NCBI GenBank assembly: GCA_003993805.1
Contig: RSEF01000005.1
Location: 12,862,949-12,926,948 of the forward strand
Direction of reading: 5' to 3'
DNA: 64,000 nt
Source of the DNA: Himantopus leucocephalus
Lineage: Eukaryota; Chordata; Aves; Charadriiformes; Recurvirostridae
The notes under the pieces are model-generated. The model ran no database searches. It was not told the origin of the DNA and saw only the letters and a program-made list of their open reading frames with translations. Of this stretch, positions 40,601 through 53,700 are shown piece by piece (position 1 is the stretch's first letter; every line of letters starts with the position of its first letter). Position numbers and translations under genes: made by a program.

Positions 40601-43600
40601 AGAACAATAAATAAATAAACCAAAAACAGAAAACCAGAAATCAGAAGGCATGAATACTAAAATACTATGCATGGCTCACTCAGGGATAGGTAGCCCATGC
40701 ATGAAACCATAGTTTTACTTACCCATAAAACCTCTACCTACCCCCCTATTCATATGTCAGTGAGAAAACAACGCTAAGATTTCCAGTGCAATATGGTAAA
40801 ACCTTTCCTAGGTCTATCTTTGGCCTTTTTCATGTAAGAGGGGCCACCAATCCCAAGTTTGCTGTGCATATATGTGGTCCGACAACAGTGTCCTTAGTCT
40901 CATCAGCTTTCCAGGCTGCCTGGTCTAAACAATGAGTGGCCTGTTGGCCATTCCTTTTAGAGTTGTTGTGAATGGCTCAAGTACAGTTTTGCTAATGGCA
41001 GAAACAATTCTGAATTATTACAAACAATGGCTTGGTATAAATAAAGAGGGGGACTCTTTGTGACTACATACATGGTATTTTCTTTACACTCCATAGTAAT
41101 TCCTTTAAAACTATTCCATTAAGACAATTTGTATAGATATTTCAGCATGCCTCTTACTCTGAGCAAATTATTTTTTAGCATGTACATTCTCTAAATTTCA
41201 CAAGTTACATTGGTAAAATCCTTCTAAAAGAGAGCTGCTTAGTTTCTGTACAAACGAAGGAAAAACGTTACACTTTCTTAGATTTTTTTGTTGAAAATGA
41301 TTGAACAAATAATCATAATTTCCCTGTTAGTGTTAAAAAAATGCATTTTCTTGTGTATTTAGATTCCAACAGTTTAAGTAGTTCGTTTTCCCATCAGTGG
41401 TCCCACTGGTTTTAACAGGGGAAATGAGGGAGTACTGCTGTAAGTGATGTAGATAAGGGTATTGAAAGTTGACCCAATATTTTTCATCTTGGGAAAGTAC
41501 TAGTTACAGCAATATCTGCAAATTGAATCATGAGCCAACTTGTGTCATCTTTTATGAGTCCCTCTCACTTCCAAAACAGAGCAAACACACACAAAATGAC
41601 AGTTCTATTGGTGACTGTAGGCTAAAAACAAGATTCAATATTCTTGCTCCTTCCTCTGAATGGCCAAAATACAAAATACGAGGGCTGCATTTGGGGGCTG
41701 AGAAGCAACGTCTCAGCTTGGGGACTCCACAATCATGGGTGGAGATCTGGTTTGGGACCGATATGTCTTTGGCATTCTCGTAAGGGTTTAGGAGAGACCA
41801 AGAGTCTGGTGAACTGGATTCTTTGTTCAGGAGGCTTAGAAGGGGGGACTGCACGAGGCTGTGGATTTTAATAAGGAGACATCACAATTCCTTTATGGTG
41901 CCATTTATGTTTCATCTAGGGAGGATAGATTCTGTCTTAAAGAGAGAAGCTCTCTGAAGGTGAGAAAAGATGAAAACTTGGGAACTGAAACTGTGGGCTG
42001 CACAAAATCAGGGTCACAGTGTTAGTTAGCAATTTAAGAATAACTACCATCAACTTTGATTGAAAGTTGGCGACTGCAATCCTACTCAATAGCCAGAGAG
42101 AAAACTGTTTCTGTAAGAGTTCAACTGAAATCACAGTTGAATGGCCAAGAAGAAGTAGAAAGCAAATATTACTAACATAAAATGTGTTAGCTGAATTGCT
42201 TATTTCCATGTGGATGAGGCTTTTCTGTTATAAAGGGATATTTATCTGTCTCTGCATTGAATGGGACACATGTAAACACCCCAGGAAAGTTGGATATCCA
42301 GAGTGGTTTTGATTCCAAGTACTAGAGGCATGCTGGCACTTGGAACTAGTCTGGAGTTAACATATAATGAAAGCAAATGTTTACAAAATCATTTCCAATC
42401 ACTACATTAAATAAGGTTTCCCATTTTGGGGAATTTAATTAAATAGAATTAAGAGAAATTAAAAATCTAAGCGATCATTTCCAATTCTCATCCGATTAAA
42501 ACAAAAACAAAAGTTTTATTAAGAAAGAATTATTTAAATCCAAGGCTTGAGAATGACTGCTATGAGCTATTGAGAGAACATCATTTGTAAAGTCTCAGCA
42601 AATTATGCTAGTGGGAGGGCAAATGGCAAGTAATGGAATAAAACCTCAAGTCTTTAACTCAGCGTTTACTCTAATAAAACTTACACTGATTTCACTGCCA
42701 AAGTATAGGCTGAATACAACCTGTAAAAGGCTTGTAATTCATCTTTTATACACATCTAAAAACCTCAGGAAGAAACAATACAATAGTAAGCACCAGCTCT
42801 ATGCCAAGAAATAACATGTTAAATTAAAAAAAAAAAAAACAAAACAGAGGAAAATAACTTTAGTTTAGATCAAAGTTTTAAAAATGAGACTACATAATAA
42901 TCAGACATACATGATATGAATACGGCCTTATGAATAGGCCACCACAAGACTAGAGATCTGTTTGGAAGGAATAGGCAGGGACTTTTTGTTCGATGTAAAA
43001 TACGGCCACTTAATTGCAGCAATCCCTTCATACTCGGTTGTTGGAACAAACCAAATGAACCCAGGTACACCCACTTTGGGGTAGAGAGATTTCAGAAGGT
43101 TACAATTTTTCAATATGTGATTTAAACCTTTCTCTTTATGAAGGAGAAAATCTGTGAAAAACATTGACAGCCATTCCAGAATCGAAAGTCACTTCAAAAT
43201 TCTTAAATACAATGACCGATCATTTCTATATGGTAATTAACTCACCCACAAACTATACGCATAAACTCGTGTGTGCTTTTGTAAGAGGTAGATGCTAAGG
43301 ATTTCCTTAATTGTCCAAGTACCATATGTCCTAACTCCCTGTGTTTAGGTTTGGGAATAAATCACAACAATATTGAGACTTTATGCCCTGGACTTTGGTT
43401 AAATGCTCTTATTAAGGAAAAAGTAATGGACAACCATTTACAGAATGAGCATTTAGACTTATATTTTCATCTAAACTGAAACTGAAGATGCATTGTGATC
43501 AGTCCCAGCTGATTAGCACTGTTTACCTTTTGGGTAAATAAAGACACATATTTCGTGGTGTACGCTTGTCAGAAGCTGCCAAATAAAACAAGGATTGTGT

Positions 43601-44857
43601 GGCTTGGATATTCCAGACCACTTTGTATATATCCAACTTCCTCTTATTAGGTCGTCTTAGTTGTCTGACTTGTAACTAGATCTATTGCAAACATCAAAAT
43701 AAAATTTGTATTAATGTTTTTTAGCAATATCAAATGCACAGGGAAATACTTCTCTGTATATAGTTCCATGACATGCATTACACGCTTTATGTGTCCCTTT
43801 TAGCATTTGCAGTGGAATGCATGCAGGAAACCAGTCTGCTGCATAGAGTACTTGTATTTCTTTAAGGTAAACACTGATGAAACATTTGGAAGATTGAAAT
43901 AAAAACAAGACATTTATGAGACATAAAGGTATCACATAAAACTGTTGTGAATTACAATAACATTGGCTGAATCCCAGAACAGATAATCCTTATAAACATG
44001 CAGGAATGTTGTAAACTGTATATGAATGTCAGTGATACAGTACATTAGGAGGTTCATATTACACTTGGTGCTGTGTAAGTCTCAGTCCCTGGATTTTTCA
44101 TGGCCTCAAAGATTAAAATAAATATATGTAGTATCTTTCCTTCCTCCATGAAGACATTTTATGTATACAGTTTTATTATGCTGAACAAAGATACCAAAGT
44201 CTGTTTTTTCTTGAGCTGTCAAAGTACAAAAGAAATGCAAAAAGTCCTTGCACAGATGTAGTAAAGTGCTGGATTTTATCTTTTGGCAGGTGCTCAATAT
44301 GCAGCCCACATAATCACATGTTAATGACTGGAGTGTGTTAATCAGCATGCATACCTGATTCCTTCTTGCCCAAGGAAAAAAAAAATTTAACAATTTAGAG
44401 CGCGTTAATGCTTCTACTTTTGAAAAAATTCATGTCAATATACAGAAGTGAATTAAAAACTTTTCAGAAATTGCTCTATAAAAAATAGGGAATGTTAAAA
44501 TAAGAGAAAGGCATAAAATGACTACAGGTTTAGATGAACATAAAATACAAGTCTTTTGCGAAGAATTCAGATGATGATTAATTCTACTTAAACACAGTTC
44601 ACGCTAGAATATAGGCAAAGGCTTAAAATAGACTGTGCATTTGGAAAAAAAAAATTGTACAGCCTCAAAATGAAAATAATACTAGTATAACAGACATGCC
44701 AAAAAGAGCAATTATTTGATTCTTCTTCAAATGAAGTAAATTTTGTATTTCACCACCCCCATTAAGCACATTATCCTGCACACTTTTAGGGAATTGTTTT
44801 ATTATTTTTAATATGAAATGTAAACATCTTTTTATGCTAAACCCAGTAAAACTAAGT

Positions 44858-44952
44858 CCTTGATCTTTCAAACCTTTAGACATGTGCTTAACATCACAGT
44901 TGTTGGTAGTCTTAATAAAGTCAGGTTAAGCACATACCTGAATGATATCTCA
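44858..44952. repeat. Ancient palindromic sauropsid repeat (11-bp perfect arms)
   Basis: The arms ATGTGCTTAAC (44882-44892) and GTTAAGCACAT (44925-44935) are perfect inverted repeats separated by 32 bases. The flanking text (TCCTTGATCTTTCAAACCTT on the left) fits a palindromic interspersed repeat I remember as common in turtles, crocodilians and birds. A related copy is at 56042-56170. I do not recall a database name. Confidence 0.6.
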
Positions 44953-45510
44953 ATCAAAACAAGGTGCTTGGAAAAAAAAAATATTTCTATCTGTACTGCA
45001 ATATATTTCTCATAGAAGTCTATTTTATGGAAAAATAAAATATCATATCAACTGCTTTTTCACACCCTTTAGTTTCAGCCAAAACTTTGCACCCATGCAA
45101 TTAAATATGAAGGTATTTATCTCTTTAGTTATATAAAAATTCTGATGCTCTACCTGACACACAGAAATAATATCACAAGCACAGTAGAATTGCTTTCGAT
45201 CATCACAAAACTCAGATTTGTACATGTAAATAACAGCTGCATGAGCAATTTAGCAGATACAGAATTGCCAGAGTTTAGGGCATTTATATTTGATGCATTT
45301 TATACGCTCATATCCAGCCCGTAAATGAACTAAAAATAAAATTTCAAAACATGTAATTGTATCTGTAGCTATTGAGAATTTGAAGCCATGAATTTATATA
45401 ACAACAAATTCACAGTGTTTAGCACGTGTAAATGTTTTTCACTGATCTTTCCTACAAACCTGAGTTTATTTTCCTTAAAGGAAACTTTCAACAAGAGAAG
45501 TTAATAACAA

Positions 45511-45531
45511 GGGGGGGGTGGGGGTGTTGGG
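45511..45531 (+). other. G-quadruplex-type motif
   Basis: Runs of 8, 5 and 3 G separated by T and TGTT allow four GGG tracts with loops of 1-6 bases (GGGGGGGG T GGGGG TGTT GGG). It lies on the strand opposite to SOX6 transcription, in the intron between the coding exons. Confidence 0.5.
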
Positions 45532-48500
45532 TGACAGGATTGTGTTTGTTTTATGTAGAGACAGTCGGCACCGAAATATTAAGACCTTCAGGTCAGACCT
45601 ATTTCTGATGTTCTGAAGCCAGCAGTTTTGCTAAAGTTATATAAAGTTAAATTCATACTTGGTGATTTAAAATTATTTGAAAAGGAACAAAATACATGTG
45701 GCATTAAGAGATCTTCACTTTTCCTGCTGCATACACAAATACGCTATCAGTACTGCTGAGACGTACGTGCAGACACAGTGGAAAGGTAGCAAGCCTTTGA
45801 CTCTCTTGGCAAGAAGTCAACAAAAGACAGAGACTTGACATAATTATGAAATATATGTCCATGTTGCCATTTGAGATAAAATTCAGTGAGATACATTTAA
45901 TTTCTAAATCCAAGGGGTCTCTGGATGATGTTACAAAATGTATAGGGAAACATAGCATATATTTAAAGGTAATAAACTTGTATTCATATATGTATATGTG
46001 TTTGGTTTTCCTCAATCACAGGGAATAGCACCCGCTCTTTAGACTTGACTTGCTGCTGTAGTTCCCTGTAACAGTCTCTCACTGCATTATTCCAAGTAAT
46101 GGTGGAGCAAAAACGTGGATGCCCTCATTCTGTGCATGCATATGCTGTCTGTATACCCTCTATGGCAGTGGGCAGGGGAGGAACATCAGTGGGAAAGGAA
46201 AATAGTACCATGACCATCACAGTGATACATCATCCTGCATAGTGATCGGCACAGTGCCTGCAAGTTTTTCACAAACACTGTCTGTTACCAGACTGTTATA
46301 TTGGGATCAGGGATGGGAACAGAATTTTCCTCTCTCTTTTTTTTACTGTTGGGGGTGGAAATTCTGCAATTTGGAGAAAAATCCCAGATTTCTTTAGGTT
46401 AAAGCTGCTCAAATTTATTGTTCACAAGGCCCACACCTAGCCTTTACACCCATGGGAATACACCATCCCATTCCTCAAGGAAGATCAGGCCACTTGTCCA
46501 TCTAATTTTGTATCTTGTTGTTGGCACAGCTTTCTCCTGATACTTCAGAGCAAAAAAAAAACCCACCTTTGTAATTTACCTCACAAGATGTGCAGAGCTC
46601 TATATGAAGATGGGGACCACTCCTGGTTACCCGGTGAACAAAGCACAAATTATGATTCTCCATTTCTTTACATATTTACCAGTAAATATATTATTGGAAT
46701 ACCATTCAGTTACTATTAAATTTAGCAACAGTAAGTATTGTCGGCTTTCCCTCCTCATAATCTCTCAGTCTGTTGCCCCAAGAGAGCCAGGCTTTGGATG
46801 CAATGTAAAAATTTGACTGTATTTCTTGCCTGCTATTCACCATCCACGGGAGAAAGCAGGATACTTTCTTCTTTATCTTAGTACCACTTTGCCCTCTTCC
46901 CTGTAGTTTACTGAAGCAAACAGATATGTCCTTAGCCTCAAATAGATTTTATTTTCTAGTGCAACTACAGGCTGCAATAAATACCCATACGTCCGGGTAT
47001 TTTTATATTAAGTTACAGTTAGTAATATACATATAATGTTTACAGCCCAGCGATACGAAATTACAGAAATCTTTCGGTTGTTTTATTTTCTCCCCACTGT
47101 AGCATCAAATTGGCTGGTGATACGATACTCGCAGCGTAAGTCATTACAGGTCTGACGTTACAGTTGTTACACATTGCTGAATCTGTCAAATGAAAAGGGA
47201 GCACAAAGGGAATTTCCAAATGCAGCTGCTATTTCCCATTTGTTAAATCCTTTTATTACACCATATAAGTACACAGCTGGGAAATACTATAGAGTGGGAG
47301 TTAAAACAAAATATTTTGGCTTCCAGACATTCAGAATACACAAAGGACCCAGTGGAAAGCAATGCCTGATATCAAAAGGGAGTGAAAGTTTGAAAACATT
47401 TCTAGCCAGTGTGTTTTTTTTATGATAATACACAATGTAGTTTAAAGGTATCTTATATTACAGAAAGTGCTGCATACCATAAATGTTGGGAAAAAAGTCA
47501 ATCTTTTTTTTTCAGTCAAATTGCCCTACTACAGTATCTTTTTTTCACTTAAGATCTGTACGGCCCTCGTAGCATATTTCGATGCATACTGTGTGCTCTC
47601 ACAAATTCCAGTGAACTCCTTAGTAGTTTTAAGGGCACAAAGGATACAGCATTGTGCCCTTAATTAGATACCACATAAAAGACAAATTTTTTTCCTCCCC
47701 ATATGTCGACACAGCATTCTTTGAATTTACTATCTTATAACCAGACAACACACATTATTGATGCATTTTAATGACAGCACTACTGTCTTTACTTTCAGTG
47801 TAAATGGTATAAGCAGGTGCTTCTTCAAATCTGCTTTGAAAGGATCCGTCTGGGAAAGGTCAGAAAGCACTTACCTTCTGGGAATTTGGTTTTATTAAGT
47901 AGAAAAGCGGTCACTACCACAGCACCTATCTCAAAATTGCCCAACCCACCTTCTGGAATTTGTCTTTCTGGAAAGAAACTCATATCCTCCCTTAAAGGAG
48001 TACAAAATTGCCTTCATTGGGAAAATTGCAGTCACCCTTGAATTCTTTCTTAGCAATATTGATGCCTGGTTGGAGCTTGAGATGTTTCAGAGAAACTTTA
48101 TGCAATTAATTGAGTCTTAAAGGTTTGCTCATGAAGGACATAAATAAGACAGGGGAAAAAAAAAAAAATCAAACAAGTTACCCTAAATGACGGTCCCTCA
48201 AGGAGAAAAAAAAAATTTTCTCCACTTCACTTGTGATCTAACTAGTCATTTAACTCACCTAAACTGTAAATACACTGGGACCTTGCTCTGTGCATTTTAG
48301 ATCTCTTTCAAGTGCAACCAAACAACATGCCTTAGAACTTCAGTTTTCACTTCTAGCCAAGCCTTGTAAATTATACCCAGCTTTGAGCTGGGCAAAAAAA
48401 TCTGTTTGGTTTAGCTGAGAGCTACCTCAAAAAGGATGACATACATCCACCACCAGATACAACCCAAGGGAATTGTGGAAACTACTAATGATTTTCAGGA

Positions 48501-50553
48501 CATTCATCTACATGTATGATGGAACATTTACTGAAAAAAGGAGAGGAAAACCAGAGTGCTAAGCCACTCAAGCGAAGTATATGCACCTGTTCTGAAACAT
48601 GATAAGCTGGGTATTGATTCATGTCTGTCCAGAGGTGCAGCAAGCATTGACATGATAATGTAGCATTAAGAAAGGAAACAGAGATAGCACTCTGTTGCTG
48701 TAAGTGTAAACCCACTTCAGAGCAATACAAATGAGTACAACTGATCATACTGCAAGAGGTTCTGTCATTTTGACTTAAGCATTACTCCAGGTCCAAGGAA
48801 CAGCCTGAAGCTGAAACAAATGCTTTGAGGGAGTCCTAGATGCTAGGAGTTCCTTTCTCTCTGGGACACAGTAATTTTATCAATGTTATTGGTGTCCTAA
48901 GACCAAAATTCCCAGAATGCACATGCCTCTCTGAACGAATAGGAAAGTACCTGATGAATTCACAGATTTATTTTTTCCATCAACAAACTTGATCAATACT
49001 TTCTAGTCTGCATCCAGCTTAACATGGCAGTTAAAATTATTCTGATGTGCTTATCACACGACTTGGGCAAAGTCATCGCATGACTTGGATGCTTCATCCA
49101 AAACGAGGTTCCAGCTGAGAATTCTGCATATACAATGTAAAACCTACCTCGCCAAATTACTAACCTATAATTATTTTTCTTTAAAGCCATTTTTACTGTT
49201 GAAATCTTGCCTTCTTCATGACAGTTGTCCAAATACTTTGGAATGTTTTAGAAACTTCTGCACTGGGTTAACCTGTGCATTACAGATTAGGTACCATTTT
49301 TCTGGTTGGGTTCGATCTTTTGAATTAATTGGACGTTAGACAATAAAAAAGCCACTATATTAACAAAATAGATGCTGTTGTAGTGCTACTATTTATTTAA
49401 CTCCAGGCATCACAATACGCATGAAGAATTCAAGTATCTATGTTGATTAATGCATTAGAATTAGTATTTCTAATCAAATTTGAAATAAGTTCATTATTGT
49501 TAGTGCTGTCAAAAAACATTCTACAATTGTTTTTTAAACTTTTTGAAAACTACTGATTTGTACTGGGAAAAAATAAAATAAAGACTTGCTGAAAAAAATC
49601 CGCTCATAGTCATTTAATAAAAATACAGAATAAACTTTAAAAAGAATACCCTGCCTTTTCATAAACTAACTGTGTGAATTTAATGTCTGTGAAAGCCACT
49701 TTATGGAGAGTCTGGAATTATGATGTTCTAAATTTACAGAACACCTGGCTGCTCCACATACCTTAATTCTGTTCCTGAGGAACACACGCAAGGAAAATAA
49801 ATTGACCGAGATGCTATGGCCGTTCAGTCTTCACTCAGTCTGCCCATTTATTGCAGAGTTTTGGGGATGCAGAGACAGAATTACAACGGCAAAATAATTT
49901 TATCTAGGCTACTGAAGGGAATACAGACAATAATTCTGATCATTGCTAACATCACTTAAATGCAAACTGGTGATCTAGAGCAGAAGAGCATGACATAGTT
50001 ACTCATAAACACCATTCCCCTCCACAAAAAGTTGTAATTTCTCATAAATACATCAGGATGCTTGTGTCACCTAAAATGCCAGCTTCTTTGTTGTGGTGTA
50101 AAGCTATAATATTCTAGATTTGGTGGGTTCTATTTCTGATAGACAAGTAAAAAAATACATTAAAGTTTCTTCCTTCAGCACAACACTTTGCAGATGACAA
50201 ACAGTTGTGAGCTACATCCTCCTGTCAGAAATTAATGCTTGAATATACGAGCTAGAGAGGTTATGACATAAATCAAGGTATGAATGAAAACATGATAAAT
50301 AGATGCATTTCCTTTCCGAAAGTGAACTCATCAAATGACCTCATTCATATAGACCTGTATACTTAAGAAGATTATACAATTGTAATTTACAATTACACCA
50401 TATTGATGTTGATGTATTACTAACTCTGACACTTTAACATTTAAAAAGCTTTATACCCATGAAAGATTGTACTGAACTTGTCTTTCAAACTGAAAGTGAA
50501 TAGACTTTTACAATACTAATTTAGAAAGCCACTGTGAGAACTGTGAAACTCAC

Positions 50554-50797
50554 CATTCTGTGTTGGGCTGAGATGACTCCATCCCACTCAGGATCTTGTT
50601 GGATGGTCGTGACCAGAGTTGATAGCTCCTCAGAGTGAGGTTTGTTGTGCATTACATTATGCAGAGGCAGATGGGAGGTCGCATGCTGATCATTGTTGCC
50701 CTCTTCCTTGTCTCGTGATGCTAAGTCCTGGGTCATTGTTTCCTCTCCATCAGCTGCACATGCAAATGGAGAGGTAGCCTGCTTGGAAGACATTCTT
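50554..50797 (-). CDS. SOX6: SOX6, first coding exon (residues 1-80, contains start codon)
   Basis: This is the first coding exon of SOX6, a SoxD-class HMG-box transcription factor that acts in the nucleus in cartilage, muscle, red-cell and neuronal differentiation. On the minus strand a strong acceptor (long pyrimidine tract ending in TTGTTTTGTAG) is followed by AAGA and then the ATG at 50793-50791. The -3 base is A, a good start context. The 80 codons begin [18 protein letters not shown] and include HNKPHSEEL and TTIQQDPEW, the diagnostic SOX6 N-terminus; SOX5 begins MSSKRPASPYGEADGE, so the paralogue is excluded. The exon ends on a complete codon (ATG, Met80) followed by the donor GTGAGT at 50553-50548, a phase-0 junction. 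Reading through the donor continues briefly as intron translation and should be ignored. From memory the human exon encodes 79 residues; here there is one extra near NNDQH. No known DNA-binding domain lies in this part. Confidence 0.96.
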
Positions 50798-53700
50798 CTA
50801 CAAAACAAGAAAAGCAGACAAAAAGAAAACATTGGTGTTAAATGAAAAAACCCAAGCTCAAAACAGTCCCCTAAACACACTGCACTTGCCTACAACACTT
50901 AAAAATTAATCATATACAGTTGACAAAAGTACTCTAAGAAGTACAGGTTTGGAGCATCTGGATCCAAAACACTGAGATGTATCTAGTATTCGTTGATGCC
51001 AAGTCAAGGTCAGGGTTAAGATATACGATGTCATTCTATTCATTTAGACTTGTCAAACAAGATCATTTTCTCCGGCCATAAGAAAATAGTGATTTTATTG
51101 GTATTTTCATGTTGATTTTGCATGAGTTCAAGTCTTTAAACACTTACTCCCATGAGCAATCTGAAGGTTATAAGCAAACATTTAAATGAGAGAGTCCATC
51201 ATGCTTTCCTAACCTCGTTCCTCGCAAGCAGAAGATGCTTTCTACACAGATGAGAAATTTTAAATCCATTTCAAATTCTGCTAAATAAGTCCTTTATTTA
51301 TTTGTTTAAAGCCGTATCCGCTCTTAATCTGTTTAAAATTTTACCCAGTTTTACCTTTTGGAAAGCGTTTTGAGATGTTCATGTGAAAAGCATTCTAAAA
51401 TGGAATGGTTTATCGAATGGCTGGATAACGTCTGAGTAATCTTTTACAGTTTGAACTAAAAATCTAAAATAATTATGTTTCATTTCATATTAGGCATCAA
51501 GTACAGGATATAGCTCAACAAATTACTTTAAATGACTTAAAAGTGTAATGAATAAATGCATTGATTTATGTTAAATGTCTTTTCCTAATAATGGCCTCTT
51601 ACTGCCATCTCGTATGCAAACACAGCTTTCACCACAGTTTCTGCACTTAGATGAAAATATAACTGACTTCAACTCAAAATCTGAAAACACTTTGTTTAAA
51701 GTTTCTAATAAGATTAACTGCAACTGTTAAAACAATCATTAATAAACCTGAAAGAAGACAGCTAAAATATATTAGCTACTTTCCCAGGTTTTAGTAACTT
51801 TAGAACATCCTTGACACTGAAATTGCTGAGAAACTAAGGAATATGATCTTCACCTTAATTGCTTTTTAACAATAATTGATTTCATACCATTTCTTTAAAA
51901 ATGCACAAATCAGTTAACATAGGAAACCACATGAGCATTTTTCAAATTAGCAAATCATTAACTTGCTAGTACTGTTTCTACAGACAAATAAATACTGATT
52001 AAAGGGTCTGGAAATCTGAGACTAACAGTTAAATTTACAAATCTGTCACATGCTTTCATGAATATTACAGTGAAGGAAATATCAAGTGCAAAGAAAAATA
52101 ATTAAGTTAATTCCAATTTAAACAGTAGTTTTTATGTAGCAGCCTGTGTTTCACATAGGATTTAACAGCTAATGCTAAATTTCTCACAATTAATGAGAGA
52201 GTTCAGATTTAGTGTCCTACAGTGAAAAAAAAATTAATATAGGATCAACTAATCTAATTATGTACAGTTCTATATGAAAGTATTACAAGCTTTGAAGTGC
52301 TTTGAAACATATTAAAACACTGATACCTATTTAGAATAGCTATTCTGTAAATAGAGATAATCCTGCCTCTTAAACTCGATACTGGTGGGGAAAAAAAGGT
52401 TTGCGTTTTCTTTAGGGGAGCCTAAGTGTAAGTGGGAGTCTACTATTAGTGTTGCCAATAAGCAGAACTAAGGAATTTAAACTGTGTGTTACATTCTTAC
52501 TACGCTAAAGAATTTGTGTTGATGCTACAGAGAACATGCCAAGAGTTCAGCAAGCAACCGGCATTATTCTATGAACTTCAAAAGGTTCTGGTTCATAATT
52601 ACTGTGATCCAAGATAAAATAAAAGGTTTACTTGCCATTTTCTCATTAAAATAGTCATGTTAATGTAATCACTCACTTGAAAATCTAAGTCCACGTTCTG
52701 TGCAATTTGAAAACCAGACATGAAAACTGAAAGTCACAGTAAAGGATTTTCCTTTCTTTCACCTTCTCAACAGATCTCATTCCTGTTTCAAACTGAACGA
52801 GCTTCTGTGAAAAGCAATAGCTATGGCTGTTTCTTCACCATAAATTAATCATGACACAAAACTAGAAATGAAAATGTCTCTTAAGAATAATTTCAACTAC
52901 AAACTGCACCAATGAATAATGGTGCACAATCCTAATTAAACACAACTCTGCAGCTGCAAAAATAGGCTGAATCTGTCCAAAGCTACGAGTTGGCTTTAAA
53001 GGCTGGTTTGTTAGGGACTGTTTTCTTAAGGAAGGCTGGGCCCTCAGTCTTAATCAGCCAATAAATTATTTCCTGCAATTACATTAAATAGAAAATTATC
53101 TTCAAATTGGGAATGTTAATTGAAAATCAAAATTCAGACTGAAGTTTAGAAATTACATGCTGAATATAATTAGTCTAGAAAGGCTTCACCTCTATTTCAT
53201 AAACAGGCTTTTGGTATTTCCTCAAGTGACCATTCGCTAAAGCTATCTACTGGTAATGCACTATAGAGTGCACTTTTTCTTTCCTGTATACGCGAATATA
53301 CTTTCCTCTTATGCATGATGTTTTAAACACAATTAAATAAAAATCTCTATTCATGTTCTGTTGTTTAAGCTGATTACATAGAGAAAAGGGGACTTTGTTA
53401 CCCTTAAATATAAAATTATATTAACAAAGTCGCATTCACTAATAATCTCAAGACATGCCCAGCAACTTTTTTTTGTACTAGACTAAGAGAACGGACCAAG
53501 AGCAGGGGTCAAATGCTTTCTAGCTCCACCTACCCCTGTTCTGCACTGCTGCATTATGGTCAGGCACGTTTTCACACTGCACTTTACTCAGTTACCTATA
53601 GTCCTGGAGCCTGAAAAGAAAGACAAGCTCAGGCAGGCCTCCCAGGCACTTGCTCTCCTCCTGACATAATTTTTAGGGGTGTGTTTCACTTCTCTTTTCC

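Larger units (their letters stand above)
36273..50553 (-). other. SOX6: SOX6 intron between the two coding exons (phase 0)
   Basis: This is a complete intron of 14,281 bases as assembled, with donor GTGAGT at its right end and TTTGCAG at its left end, read on the minus strand. It contains no assembly gap. Inside I can support a palindromic ancient repeat (44858-44952), a G-quadruplex-type run (45511-45531) and a small hairpin (37583-37604). The rest is AT-rich single-copy-looking sequence with poly-A/T runs. I saw no further coding exon with SOX6-like sequence. Short unannotated alternative exons cannot be excluded. Confidence 0.9.
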
